Shown here in pieces: positions 35,074 through 43,431 of a DNA stretch of 48,194 nucleotides. The notes below the pieces were generated by a model that worked only from the letters and a program-made list of their open reading frames with translations, was not told the DNA's origin and made no database searches. This DNA comes from JAGPUQ01 sp041594335 (GTDB lineage: Bacteria; Pseudomonadota; Gammaproteobacteria; Pseudomonadales; Porticoccaceae), in NCBI GenBank assembly GCA_041594335.1, contig JBFHML010000013.1:1-48194 (forward strand). Direction: 5' to 3'. The translations under genes and the position numbers were made by a program. Position 1 is the stretch's first letter. Each line of letters opens with the position of its first letter.

Positions 35074-36232
35074 CCGTCCCGGGAAAAACCGTCACAGCGA
35101 ACTCGGTGCCCGAGCGCCGCGTAGGAGCGTCTGGCTGCCCGGGTTGGTCTGCATTTTGATCGCCACCGCCAGCCATGGCCAGAATCTGACCACCACCGCG
35201 GCCTTCGATGCCCAGGGGCGCCTGTGGCGCCTGCGCGTAGACGGCGAACGACTCCAACTCGATCACTCCACCGACCTCGGCCGGACCTTCACCGCACCGG
35301 TGACGCTGGGAGGGCCGGCGCAGTCCCTGGCGATCAGCATCGAGGAACGCCCGGCCATCGCCTTCTCTGGCGATCGCACGCACGTTGTCTGGCCGGTGGC
35401 CGCCGGCCAAGGCACCGCACGACTGCTGATGGCGGTCTCCACCGATGGGGGGCGCACCTTCACGCCGCCGCGGACAATTTCCGAGCGACCCGGCAGACTG
35501 CACCGCATCGCCCTAGACCCCGTCGGCAGACTCCATCACCTGTGGTATCGGGATGCCGGCAGGACCGTCGCCGATCTGTATCTGGCCTCCCCCGAAGCGC
35601 CGCCGCGCAAACTCGGCGGAAATTTCTGCAACTGCTGCCGGCCGGCCCTCGCGCTGACTCAGGATGGCGAGCCGGTAGTCGCGGCGCGCTACGTGTTCCC
35701 CGGCGACATCCGCGACCATGTGCTGCTGCAACCGGCCGCACCCGGCACGGCACCCCCGCGGCGGGTGACCTTTGACGACTGGCAGGTACCTATCTGTCCT
35801 ACTCAGGGCCCAGCGCTGGCGATCGGCGCAGACGGCCGTTATCACCTGGCTTGGTTCACCCTGGGCCAGCGACGTGGCCTGTTCTACGCGTACACCAAGG
35901 ACGCTGGGGAATCCTTTTCCACCCCCCTGCTCTTTGGCGATCCCAGCACCCATGCCATGAATCCCCGGGTGGCCGTATCCGGAGCAATGGTGACGCTCGC
36001 CTGGCAGGCGTTCAGCGAGGGTCGCATCCGCATCCTGGCGCGTCGCTCCGCAGACGGCGGCGACACTTGGACCGCGCCTCGCGAAGTGGCCAGCACCGCC
36101 GGCGCCGCCGATCGCGCCGAGTTGATCACCGGACCCGAAGGCAGCTTTGTCTCCTGGAGCACCAGGGCCGAGGGCTACCGGCTGCTCCCCGTACCCGGTG
36201 ATGGCGCAGCGACAGCTATACTCGGGCCCTGA
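35060..36232 (+). CDS. Secreted Asp-box (sialidase-like beta-propeller) protein
   Basis: A 390-residue exported protein with a basic N-terminus followed by a hydrophobic signal (VWLPGLVCILIATASHG). Four Asp-box turns are seen: STDLGRTF (from S70), STDGGRTF (S127), TKDAGESF (T279) and SADGGDTW (S330), indicating a beta-propeller of the exo-alpha-sialidase/BNR class. The catalytic arginine triad of true sialidases cannot be confirmed, so enzyme activity should not be assumed. A striking CNCC cluster (C190, C192, C193), followed by RPALAL, could bind a metal or form disulfides. It directly follows the broken barrel gene. Confidence 0.75.
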   Translation: MGFFNRPGKNRHSELGARAPRRSVWLPGLVCILIATASHGQNLTTTAAFDAQGRLWRLRVDGERLQLDHSTDLGRTFTAPVTLGGPAQSLAISIEERPAIAFSGDRTHVVWPVAAGQGTARLLMAVSTDGGRTFTPPRTISERPGRLHRIALDPVGRLHHLWYRDAGRTVADLYLASPEAPPRKLGGNFCNCCRPALALTQDGEPVVAARYVFPGDIRDHVLLQPAAPGTAPPRRVTFDDWQVPICPTQGPALAIGADGRYHLAWFTLGQRRGLFYAYTKDAGESFSTPLLFGDPSTHAMNPRVAVSGAMVTLAWQAFSEGRIRILARRSADGGDTWTAPREVASTAGAADRAELITGPEGSFVSWSTRAEGYRLLPVPGDGAATAILGP

Positions 36233-36261
36233 TCATCCGGACCGCGGGCGGAGAACCTCTC

Positions 36262-37050
36262 ATGAACCTGGGACTGCAAGACAAGGTGGCGCTGGTGACC
36301 GGTAGTCACCGGGGTACCGGCGCGGTGATCGCCGCGCGCCTCGCCGCGGAGGGCGCCACGGTGATCGGCCACGGTTTCGAGGCCGGTAGCGCCCATGCGC
36401 TACTCGACCAGGGCGTCGCGCACGTCGTGGCCGGCGATCTGTGTACCGACGCGGGCTGTGCACAGGTCGCGCAGACGGCGCTTGAGCACGCCGGGCGCAT
36501 CGACATCCTGGTGAATAACTACGGCACCGCCGACACCTGCGGCTGGGACGACGCCGACACCGATGCCTGGCTCGACATGTACCAGAAGAACCTGCTGTCA
36601 GCGGTGCGCCTGGTCCGGCTGCTGACACCACAGATGCGCGAACTCGGCTGGGGTCGGGTCATCCAGCTTGGCACCATCGGCTCCACACAACCCAATGCGC
36701 TAAGGCCCGCGTATTACGCCGCCAAAAGCGCGCTCGCCAGTGTCACGGTAACACTGGCGCAGGATCTGGCTGGCGCGGGCATTACCGTGAATACGGTATC
36801 GCCAGGGCTGATCCGCACCCCCGAGGTGGAAGCCGCTTTTCGCGCCAAGGCCCGCCGCAAAGGCTGGGCAGACGACTGGTCGCTGATCGAAGCCCGTATC
36901 GTGGCGGAGCGCTTTCCCAACCCGCTCAACCGCATCGCGACATGCGAGGAGGTCGCCGATCTCGTGTGTTTCCTGGCCAGCGAACGCGCAGGCTTCATCC
37001 ACGGCCAGAACCTGCGCATCGACGGTGGGGCCCTGGGCATCGTGCAGTAG
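36262..37050 (+). CDS. Short-chain dehydrogenase/reductase
   Basis: A 262-residue classical SDR oxidoreductase. The cofactor motif is VALVTGSHRGTGAVIA (TG-x3-G-x-G), the structural NNYGTAD follows, and the active site consists of a serine in LGTIGSTQ and YYAAK (Y-x3-K). The C-terminal FIHGQNLRIDGG is typical of the FabG-like subgroup. Substrate unknown. It starts 29 bases after the Asp-box gene, so it may share its transcript; a separate promoter for ettA follows. Confidence 0.88.
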   Translation: MNLGLQDKVALVTGSHRGTGAVIAARLAAEGATVIGHGFEAGSAHALLDQGVAHVVAGDLCTDAGCAQVAQTALEHAGRIDILVNNYGTADTCGWDDADTDAWLDMYQKNLLSAVRLVRLLTPQMRELGWGRVIQLGTIGSTQPNALRPAYYAAKSALASVTVTLAQDLAGAGITVNTVSPGLIRTPEVEAAFRAKARRKGWADDWSLIEARIVAERFPNPLNRIATCEEVADLVCFLASERAGFIHGQNLRIDGGALGIVQ

Positions 37051-37055
37051 CCTCT

Positions 37056-37084
37056 CTGCCGTCTCCCCCACTCCGAGCTACAAT
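37056..37084 (+). promoter_or_regulatory. Candidate sigma-70 promoter for ettA
   Basis: CTGCCG (37056-37061), a 17-base spacer and TACAAT (37079-37084) lie 35 bases before the ettA start. The -35 hexamer and spacing are identical to those proposed for yqiA–parE. Confidence 0.5.
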
Positions 37085-37119
37085 GCCGACCCACTCCAAC
37101 CGCTGATGTTCACCGGCCC

Positions 37120-38784
37120 ATGGCTCAATACGTCTATACCATGAACCGGGTGGGCAAGATCGTCCCGCCCAAGCGCGAAATCCTCAAGGACATCTCGCTG
37201 TCCTTCTTCCCCGGGGCCAAGATCGGGGTACTGGGCCTGAACGGCTCCGGCAAATCCACACTGCTGCGCATCATGGCCGGCGAGGATACCGATATCGTCG
37301 GTGAAGCACGGGCTATGTCCGGCATCAAGATCGGTTATTTGCCCCAGGAGCCGCAGTTGGATCCGGCCAAGGATGTACGCGGCAATGTCGAGGACGGCGT
37401 CCGCGAGGCGGTCAACGCCCTCGGCGCACTGGATGAGGTATTTGCCGCGTATGCCGAGCCCGACGCCGACTTCGATGCCCTGGCCAAGCGCCAAAGCGAA
37501 CTCGAAGACATCATTCAGGCCTGGGATGCGCACAATCTCAACCATACGCTCGATGTCGCAGCGGACGCCCTGCGGCTCCCCCCCTGGGATGCGGATGTCG
37601 CCAAATTGTCCGGGGGCGAAAAACGCCGAGTGGCGCTATGCCAGTTGCTGCTATCACGGCCCGACATGTTGTTGCTCGACGAGCCCACCAACCATCTCGA
37701 TGCTGAATCCGTGTTCTGGCTGGAGCAGTTTTTGCACGGTTTTTCCGGTACCGTGGTGGCAGTCACCCACGACCGCTACTTCCTCGACAATGTCGCCGGT
37801 TGGATTCTGGAGCTGGACCGCGGTCGCGGCATTCCCTATGAAGGCAACTACAGCGCTTGGCTAGAAACGAAGGAAAAGCGCCTCGCCCAGGAACAACGCG
37901 CCGAGGAGAGCCACCGCAAGGCGATGCAGGAAGAGCTGGAGTGGGTACGCAAGAATCCCAAGGCGCGGCAGGCCAAGAACAAGGCGCGCCTGCAGCGCTT
38001 TGAAGAACTGAGCAGCCAGGAATTCCAGGCGCGTAACGAGACGAATGAAATCTACATTCCGCCCGGACCGCGGCTGGGGGACAAAGTCATCGAGCTCGAA
38101 GGGGTAAGTAAAGGTTTCGGCGACCATCTATTGATCGACTCCCTCAGCCTGAGCGTTCCCAAGGGCGCAGTGGTCGGCGTGATCGGCGGCAACGGCGCGG
38201 GGAAATCCACCCTGTTTCGCCTGCTCGCCGGCAGCGAATCGCCAGACGCCGGCAGAGTCACTCTCGGTGAAACTGTGAAACTGGCCTTCGTCGAACAGAG
38301 CCGGGCAGCGCTGGACGACACTAAGACCGTCTGGGAAGCCATCTCCGACGGCCAGGACGTGCTGCGCATCGGCAACTACGAGGTGAACTCCCGCTCCTAT
38401 GTCGGTCGTTTCAACTTCAAAGGCGCCGACCAGCAGAAACGCGTTGGCGATCTCTCCGGTGGCGAGCGCGGCCGACTGCACTTGGCGAATACACTCAAAC
38501 AGGGCGCCAATGTGCTCCTGCTCGACGAACCATCCAACGACCTGGACGTGGAAACGCTCCGCGCCCTCGAGGAGGCCATTCTCGCCTTTCCAGGCTGTGT
38601 GATGGTCATCTCCCACGACCGCTGGTTTCTGGATCGCATCGCCACCCACATTCTCGCCTTCGAAGGCAATAGCGAGGTGGTTTTCCACGAGGGCAACTAC
38701 AGTGACTACCATGAGGATTTGCTGACCCGTAAAGGGGCAGATGCCCAGCCTCAACGCCTACGTTACAAGCCTCTCAAACACTGA
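37120..38784 (+). CDS. ettA: Energy-dependent translational throttle protein (ABC-F)
   Basis: A 554-residue ABC-F protein (E. coli EttA: 555) that binds the ribosomal E site and gates entry into elongation according to ADP/ATP levels. Two complete nucleotide-binding domains are present: Walker A GLNGSGKST and GGNGAGKST, signature LSGGEKRRVAL and LSGGERGRLHL, Walker B LLLDEPTNHLD and LLLDEPSNDLD. The basic interdomain linker after the first domain, rich in K and R, is the P-site tRNA-interacting motif. There are no membrane spans. The N-terminus AQYVYTMNRVGKIVPPKR is the EttA signature. Confidence 0.95.
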   Translation: MAQYVYTMNRVGKIVPPKREILKDISLSFFPGAKIGVLGLNGSGKSTLLRIMAGEDTDIVGEARAMSGIKIGYLPQEPQLDPAKDVRGNVEDGVREAVNALGALDEVFAAYAEPDADFDALAKRQSELEDIIQAWDAHNLNHTLDVAADALRLPPWDADVAKLSGGEKRRVALCQLLLSRPDMLLLDEPTNHLDAESVFWLEQFLHGFSGTVVAVTHDRYFLDNVAGWILELDRGRGIPYEGNYSAWLETKEKRLAQEQRAEESHRKAMQEELEWVRKNPKARQAKNKARLQRFEELSSQEFQARNETNEIYIPPGPRLGDKVIELEGVSKGFGDHLLIDSLSLSVPKGAVVGVIGGNGAGKSTLFRLLAGSESPDAGRVTLGETVKLAFVEQSRAALDDTKTVWEAISDGQDVLRIGNYEVNSRSYVGRFNFKGADQQKRVGDLSGGERGRLHLANTLKQGANVLLLDEPSNDLDVETLRALEEAILAFPGCVMVISHDRWFLDRIATHILAFEGNSEVVFHEGNYSDYHEDLLTRKGADAQPQRLRYKPLKH

Positions 38785-38834
38785 GATCACCCATCACCGG
38801 CGCGTTGCCCGCCTCGCCCGGAGGAGAACCCGAC

Positions 38835-39413
38835 ATGGAAATCGACTTTACCTTTCTGACCCTGGGCGGACTGATGTTACTGTCCGGCTATACCGTGACC
38901 ATCTACAACAGTCTGGTGCGTCTCAAGCACCAGGTCGCCCGGTCGTGGGCCGATATCGATGTACTGCTCAAGCAGCGTCACGATGAACTACCCAAACTGG
39001 TCGATACCTGCCGACAGTACATGGCATACGAGCGCGATACCCTGGAGCGCGTGGTCACCGCCCGCTCCCGGGTCGCCAACGCCCGAGAGCATCAGCAGAT
39101 CGGCGAGCTCGGCAGCGCCGAGACCGAGCTTCGCGCCGGCTTGGGCAAGCTGTTCGCGCTGGCCGAGAGCTACCCCGAGCTCAAGGCCAGCGAATCTTTC
39201 CAACACCTGCACGGCCGGATATCCGACCTCGAAACCGGGATCGCCGACCGCCGCGAGTTCTATAACGCCAGTGTCAATCTCTACAATGTGCGTATCGAGC
39301 AGTTTCCGGACCTGCTCGTGGCGCGGCCATTGCGTTATCGCCCGCTGCAGCTCCTCGAGTTCGATGCTCAGGATCTCGAGGACGTCAACGTCGGCGCGCT
39401 GTTCCAACCATGA
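38835..39413 (+). CDS. lemA: LemA family protein
   Basis: A 192-residue protein with one N-terminal membrane span (about residues 5-26) and a long alpha-helical domain outside or inside the membrane, as in the LemA family. Family blocks are YNSLVRLKHQVARSWADIDVLLKQRHDELP, near the start, and the YNASVNLYNVRIEQFPD segment. Function of the family is not well defined. The ATG is preceded by GGAGGAGA. It overlaps the following GIDE-domain gene by 4 bases; lemA–GIDE pairing is common in bacteria and suggests they act together. Confidence 0.88.
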   Translation: MEIDFTFLTLGGLMLLSGYTVTIYNSLVRLKHQVARSWADIDVLLKQRHDELPKLVDTCRQYMAYERDTLERVVTARSRVANAREHQQIGELGSAETELRAGLGKLFALAESYPELKASESFQHLHGRISDLETGIADRREFYNASVNLYNVRIEQFPDLLVARPLRYRPLQLLEFDAQDLEDVNVGALFQP

Positions 39414-40363
39414 TGTTTTCTACGGACCTGGCAGACCTCTTCTGTCAGGGCTGTATCGCCCAACAATCCACCCTGAAGTTCGCATTCTGGGGCGGCCTAT
39501 CCCTCGCCGGAACCCTATTTTGCTTATGGCGCGCGCGCAGCACCTTCATCCAGGCGCGCCTCATCGCCGACCTCCCGACCGCACGGGTGCGCTCGGCCAG
39601 CCAGGGCCTGGTCGAGCTGGCCGGGTTTGCCCGACCGGCCGGCGCGCCCCTGAGCGCGCCGCTGAGCGGCCGTCCCTGCTTATGGTGGCGGTACCAGATC
39701 GAACGATACCGCTCCGATCGCCGCGGCGGCTCTTGGGTCACCGTAGAAAAGGACGCCAGCGAAGCTCCCCTGAAACTCGACGATGGCAGCGGCCACTGCC
39801 TGATTCTGCCAGCCGGCGGCGAAGTGCACAGTCATCGCATCCAACGCTGGACCGGGCAGGAACGCCAACCCCGGTCCGGGCAGCCGTCGGGCGGCCTGCA
39901 CTTATTGGGCGCCGTCTTGCGACAGCGTTATCGCTATACAGAAGAACTAATCACCGCAAACGATCCACTCTACGTGATCGGCCATTTCGAAACCGACGAC
40001 GGCGGTCGGCTAACCGATGTGAGCCATCTGCAGCGCGACATTCTGCGCACCTGGAAACAGCGAGACTACCCATCCCTCGTGGCCGGCCACGACAGCAATG
40101 GCGATGGCGTGTTGGACACGGTCGAATGGGCGTCGGTTCGCGCTGCCGCCAAAGCGGAAGCGCACGCCGAACAGCGCCGTCGCAGTCACTTACCACCAGA
40201 GCACCAATTACGCAAAGCCGATCAGCTGCCGCTACTGATTAGCACGCTTTCAGAACATCGGTTGGGCCGCAATCTGCAATGGCAGGCCCTGGGTTTCGCC
40301 CTCGCCTTCCTGGCCCTGGGCGCCCTGACCAGCTGGCTATTCGGCAGCCGGTTTGGTCTTTGA
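39410..40363 (+). CDS. GIDE-domain membrane protein with an EF-hand loop
   Basis: A 317-residue protein resembling bacterial relatives of the GIDE/MULAN E3-ligase membrane domain. A hydrophobic segment near 22-40 and a second near 290-312 flank a soluble domain with the family blocks LVELAGFARP and GRPCLWWRYQIERY (about 65-105). No RING finger is present, as usual in bacteria. Residues 228-239 (DSNGDGVLDTVE) form a textbook EF-hand calcium loop with D228, N230, D232, D236 and E239. It overlaps lemA by 4 bases. Function unknown; calcium-responsive regulation is a guess. Confidence 0.72.
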   Translation: MMFSTDLADLFCQGCIAQQSTLKFAFWGGLSLAGTLFCLWRARSTFIQARLIADLPTARVRSASQGLVELAGFARPAGAPLSAPLSGRPCLWWRYQIERYRSDRRGGSWVTVEKDASEAPLKLDDGSGHCLILPAGGEVHSHRIQRWTGQERQPRSGQPSGGLHLLGAVLRQRYRYTEELITANDPLYVIGHFETDDGGRLTDVSHLQRDILRTWKQRDYPSLVAGHDSNGDGVLDTVEWASVRAAAKAEAHAEQRRRSHLPPEHQLRKADQLPLLISTLSEHRLGRNLQWQALGFALAFLALGALTSWLFGSRFGL

Positions 40364-40444
40364 TCCCGACCAATCTCTCGGTGTAGCTGCCATAAGCGTT
40401 GTACTATAGCCGGGCAACTCCTGACGCGGTCGACGGAATTCACT

Positions 40445-41398
40445 ATGCCTGCTTTTCCCTTGCTGGTTTTCGCCACCTTGGTGTGCGGCGCTTTGCTGCC
40501 GGGAGCAGCGGGAGCTCGCACCTTTATCCTCACACCCGACAGCGGAGACCTGGTGGGTGAGCTGCGTTATGTCCACGCCCGCCACGAAGACACCCTGGTG
40601 GATCTCGCCAAAGCACTGGATCTGGGCTACAACGAGATTCGTGGCGCCAACCCCGAAGTGGATGCCTGGCTGCCGGGCGAAGGGACGCAAGTGGTTATTC
40701 CCTCCCTGTACGTCCTGCCACCGGGCGCCCGCGAGGGAATTGTCGTAAACCTCCCAGAAATGCGGCTCTATTACTACCCCAAACCCGGTGTCGGCATTCC
40801 CCCTTCGGTGGTCACCCATCCGGTCGGTGTCGGCCGCGATGATTGGCCCTCCCCGACCGGTCCCTCGAAAATCATCCAAAAAGTAGCGCAGCCCGCTTGG
40901 TATCCGCCCGAATCCATCCGCCGGGAGCACGCGGCCCAAGGCCGCCCGCTACCGCGCGTGGTTCCGCCTGGGCCGGACAACCCACTCGGGGAATACGCCA
41001 TGCGGCTCGATTTCGGGGATTATCTGCTCCATGGCACCAACAAAGCCTACGGCGTCGGCATGCAGGTGTCGCATGGATGCATCCGCATGTATCCACCGGC
41101 TATCGAATCGCTATTCGCCCAAGTGCCTACCGGCACACGCGTGGAACTGATCGACCAGCCTTACAAGGCCGGCATTCGCAACGGACTGCTCTATGTCGAG
41201 GTCCACCCACCACTTGGCGAAAATCGTACCGACAGCGGTGATTTTACGGCGCTGCTGGCGGTGGTGAATCGGGCGCTGGCAGCACAAGGGCAGCAGCTCC
41301 GCGAGCCCCCCGATCTACAGCTGCTACCGGACATCTTCGCCGCGGCGAGCGGAGTTCCCACGGCGTTGCATAGCCCCGAACACTTGGCTCAGCGCTAA
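40445..41398 (+). CDS. L,D-transpeptidase (LysM plus YkuD domains)
   Basis: A 317-residue periplasmic enzyme related to the ErfK/YbiS/YcfS/YnhG group, which cross-link peptidoglycan or attach the Lpp lipoprotein to it. A signal peptide (LLVFATLVCGALLPGAAGA) is followed by a LysM-like peptidoglycan-binding domain (about 38-88) and the YkuD domain, with the active site S209-H210-G211-C212-I-R and the upstream HGTNKAYGVG. About 80 residues of tail follow. Its neighbour on the other strand is an Lpp/OprI-like lipoprotein ending in lysine, so this enzyme could be what anchors it; this is inference. Confidence 0.9.
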   Translation: MPAFPLLVFATLVCGALLPGAAGARTFILTPDSGDLVGELRYVHARHEDTLVDLAKALDLGYNEIRGANPEVDAWLPGEGTQVVIPSLYVLPPGAREGIVVNLPEMRLYYYPKPGVGIPPSVVTHPVGVGRDDWPSPTGPSKIIQKVAQPAWYPPESIRREHAAQGRPLPRVVPPGPDNPLGEYAMRLDFGDYLLHGTNKAYGVGMQVSHGCIRMYPPAIESLFAQVPTGTRVELIDQPYKAGIRNGLLYVEVHPPLGENRTDSGDFTALLAVVNRALAAQGQQLREPPDLQLLPDIFAAASGVPTALHSPEHLAQR

Positions 41399-41412
41399 CA
41401 CACTACCAGCCC

Positions 41413-41445
41413 AAAAAAAAGCCGACCGGGATCCCGGTCGGCTTT
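41413..41445. terminator. Bidirectional intrinsic terminator
   Basis: A perfect 22-base palindrome (41421-41442; arms GCCGACCGGGA and TCCCGGTCGGC) is preceded by eight A residues (41413-41420) and followed by TTT. It serves the L,D-transpeptidase gene on plus and, better, the lipoprotein gene on minus, where the A run reads as a T run after the hairpin. Confidence 0.9.
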
Positions 41446-41481
41446 CGAGACTGGGCGCGGCGACCGCCGCCCCAGCGAGCA

Positions 41482-41769
41482 TCACTTGCGCTGAGAGCGC
41501 TCGAACACCCGATCCAGCTTGCTCTGCACCTCGTTGCAGCATGCCTGAGCCTGATCGGCTTTGGCGGAAGCTGCATCCGCAGATGCCTTGGCGGCCTGCG
41601 CGGTAGATTGTGCGGAGCTGGCAGCCTGCTGCGCGGCCTGCGCAGTGCGCAGTGCTTCGTCAGCCGTGGCCTGGGCCTGCTTCACACTGGAGCTGGAGGC
41701 ACAACCTGCCGCCAGCGCCACAACCGCGGCCAGTGCCAAAAGCTTGATTCCTTTGTTGGACTTGACCAT
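41482..41769 (-). CDS. Alanine-zipper outer membrane lipoprotein (Lpp/OprI-like)
   Basis: A 95-residue lipoprotein. The lipobox ALAAGC puts the acylated cysteine at C23. The mature part is a continuous heptad helix very rich in alanine, which fits the trimeric alanine-zipper of Pseudomonas OprI, and it ends in ERSQRK with a C-terminal lysine, the residue coupled to peptidoglycan in Lpp. Two adjacent cysteines, C77 and C78, near the C-terminus are unusual for the family. The ATG at 41769 has GGGGAA upstream. It has its own terminator, and the 220-base upstream gap probably contains a strong promoter, though no clear one was found. Confidence 0.82.
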   Translation of the reverse strand: MVKSNKGIKLLALAAVVALAAGCASSSSVKQAQATADEALRTAQAAQQAASSAQSTAQAAKASADAASAKADQAQACCNEVQSKLDRVFERSQRK

Positions 41770-41989
41770 TTGGGTTCCCCTTCTTCGATAGAACGATTGA
41801 ATCGGCACTACAGTGGCGTCATGTCGCCTTGGCCACCTCGACGCATACACGTCAAGCGCCGTGGCACCAACCCACGGCGGCCACGTTAGCAAATTCCACA
41901 AAAAAAGACAGAGGTCTAGCACTTTATTTGCATCAATTTTTTTGGGAAATCCGCCGCTTGCGGCCCCCCAGCTCACCGCGACGAACCGA

Positions 41990-42910
41990 CTACTCCAGCG
42001 GTCGGACCCAAAAATCCAGATTTCGTCCTGCCGCCACCCGCTGCCAGGCAGCAACCGCCTGGCGCACCGTAGCAAACTGCCCAAAGGTCAGCACACGGTA
42101 ATCGCGTCCGCCACTGCGCCTGCGACTGAGCACCACCGGCAAGGTATCGAGCTGATGCTCGGCGAGATATGTGCGCGCGTCCACCTCGGAGCGAAAAGCC
42201 CCGATCTGCACCGTATAGCGTCCCGGCGACTCAGCCGAATGAGTTGGAGCCTCCGGCGACGCCCCGTCGGTCAAGTGCTCTCCCGGGGCCGCAGGGACAC
42301 GCCGGGGCAAGGGCGCTGGAACCCTATTGGATGACGGAGAGTCGATCTTCGAGGCTTCCGGGTGGGGCTCAGGCAGCTGCGCCGCGGGTGCCGGTTTGAC
42401 CACAGACGCCAGCGATGCACGATCGGCATCAGCCCATCGCGCCAGTACCGGCTCCGGTTCCGGCGGCGGCCCGGCGGCGTTTTCAAGCTGTAACGGCGGC
42501 AGCACGACAGGCACCGCTTCGACGACCGGCTGCGCCTCCTGGAGACCGGGCAAACGCTGCGTCCACGCTTCGCGCGGCTGCGCGGCCACGGAAAGCGCGA
42601 CCGTCTGCCGAGGCTTGCGTTGCAATGACGCGAATTCTCCGGCGGGCGGAGGCGGCGGCGCGTTATCGTCAGACGCCGAGCTTTCCTCAACCCCGCTGCC
42701 AGTTACTGGCGGAGCCACCGGCCCCACAAGCACGCCGTCGCGCACCCGCTGTTGCGCACAAGCCCAGCGATCGCCTTCGAGGGTTCGCGCGCACTGCCAA
42801 GTGATGTGTTCTTGGCCTGTCGGACCCGCGCACGCGGACAGACAGAACATCACGACCCAGCACAGTAGGCCGTGTCTCCCGACCACGGGTTGTCCTCCAA
42901 ACCTCGCCAT
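41990..42910 (-). CDS. SPOR-domain lipoprotein
   Basis: A 306-residue protein with a lipobox (FCLSAC, C27), a long low-complexity linker rich in proline, alanine and glutamate (about 65-225), and a C-terminal SPOR domain (about 228-300; YTVQIGAFRSEVDARTYL and YRVLTFGQFATVRQAVAAW). SPOR domains bind denuded peptidoglycan at division sites, so a septal or envelope role is likely. It does not match DamX, FtsN or DedD closely. It is encoded on minus between the Lpp-like gene and DUF4404. Confidence 0.82.
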   Translation of the reverse strand: MARFGGQPVVGRHGLLCWVVMFCLSACAGPTGQEHITWQCARTLEGDRWACAQQRVRDGVLVGPVAPPVTGSGVEESSASDDNAPPPPPAGEFASLQRKPRQTVALSVAAQPREAWTQRLPGLQEAQPVVEAVPVVLPPLQLENAAGPPPEPEPVLARWADADRASLASVVKPAPAAQLPEPHPEASKIDSPSSNRVPAPLPRRVPAAPGEHLTDGASPEAPTHSAESPGRYTVQIGAFRSEVDARTYLAEHQLDTLPVVLSRRRSGGRDYRVLTFGQFATVRQAVAAWQRVAAGRNLDFWVRPLE

Positions 42911-42931
42911 GGCGAGCCGGCGCAGTCGGCG

Positions 42932-43207
42932 TTAGATTCCCAGATCAGCGAGCGCTTTCACCAAGCGTCGCAATGCACCGGCCAACTTTGGATGTTCGGC
43001 CTCAAACAGCAGCGCTTTCTCTTCCAACCGTTCGCTCGGTCGTTGCCCTGACGCTCGGCGAGCGGAGGCTGCCGCCTCCTCGTGTTTTAGCGTAGTGACA
43101 TCATGTACGACGCGACTGAGGATCTCGAGTAGATCGGGATCGGCGGCGTCGGCCTTCTTGAGTTCCTGGTGAACCGCATCGAGTTCATCGGCAAGCGGGT
43201 TCTGCAT
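42932..43207 (-). CDS. Small DUF4404-like protein
   Basis: A 91-residue acidic, helical protein with LADELDAVHQELKKADAAD at the N-terminus and FEAEHPKLAGALRRLVKALADLGI at the C-terminus, the pattern of the DUF4404 family. There is no signal peptide or membrane segment. Function is unknown. It is divergent from amtB across a 224-base region and 21 bases upstream of the SPOR gene, with which it may be co-transcribed. Confidence 0.75.
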   Translation of the reverse strand: MQNPLADELDAVHQELKKADAADPDLLEILSRVVHDVTTLKHEEAAASARRASGQRPSERLEEKALLFEAEHPKLAGALRRLVKALADLGI

Positions 43208-43330
43208 GACTCCTCATCCCTCGGGGCTCTGGCTGCTGGCTGGCTGTCACTGGATTGTACGCATTAGCCCGCGCCAGGTGCCACCGCGCGGTACAAGCAA
43301 CCGCTACGAGACACAGCGACCGCACCAAAA

Positions 43331-43346
43331 CGGCACACTAATTGCT
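43331..43346 (+). promoter_or_regulatory. Sigma-54 promoter of amtB
   Basis: CGGCACACTAATTGCT matches the -24/-12 consensus, with GG (43332-43333) and GC (43344-43345) exactly ten bases apart, and TTGC at -12. Transcription would begin near 43357. The adjoining CGCACCAAAACGGCAC resembles a half-preserved NtrC site (TGCACCAAAATGGTGCA), but it overlaps the promoter itself. Confidence 0.75.
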
Positions 43347-43407
43347 CTCTATTGGACCAGCGCCAGGCGAAGGCGATTTTTTCGCGCCACTTTAGTGCGC
43401 ATAACAA

Positions 43408-43422
43408 CCAAAAACTTTTTGG
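43408..43422 (+). promoter_or_regulatory. Inverted repeat abutting the amtB ribosome-binding site
   Basis: CCAAAAA and TTTTTGG flank a single C, and the last two G residues belong to the GGAG ribosome site 7 bases before the ATG. In RNA it could partly hide the ribosome site. Confidence 0.35.
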
Positions 43423-43431
43423 AGCACCATC

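Noticed and set aside
38959..40242. 427-codon plus-strand open frame
   Set aside because: It is an out-of-frame shadow of lemA and the GIDE gene, rich in R, P and S, with no family resemblance.
41953..41964. GCCGC/GCGGC hairpin near an A/T-rich run after the SPOR gene
   Set aside because: On the minus strand the hairpin is followed by A residues instead of T, so it is not an intrinsic terminator for that gene.
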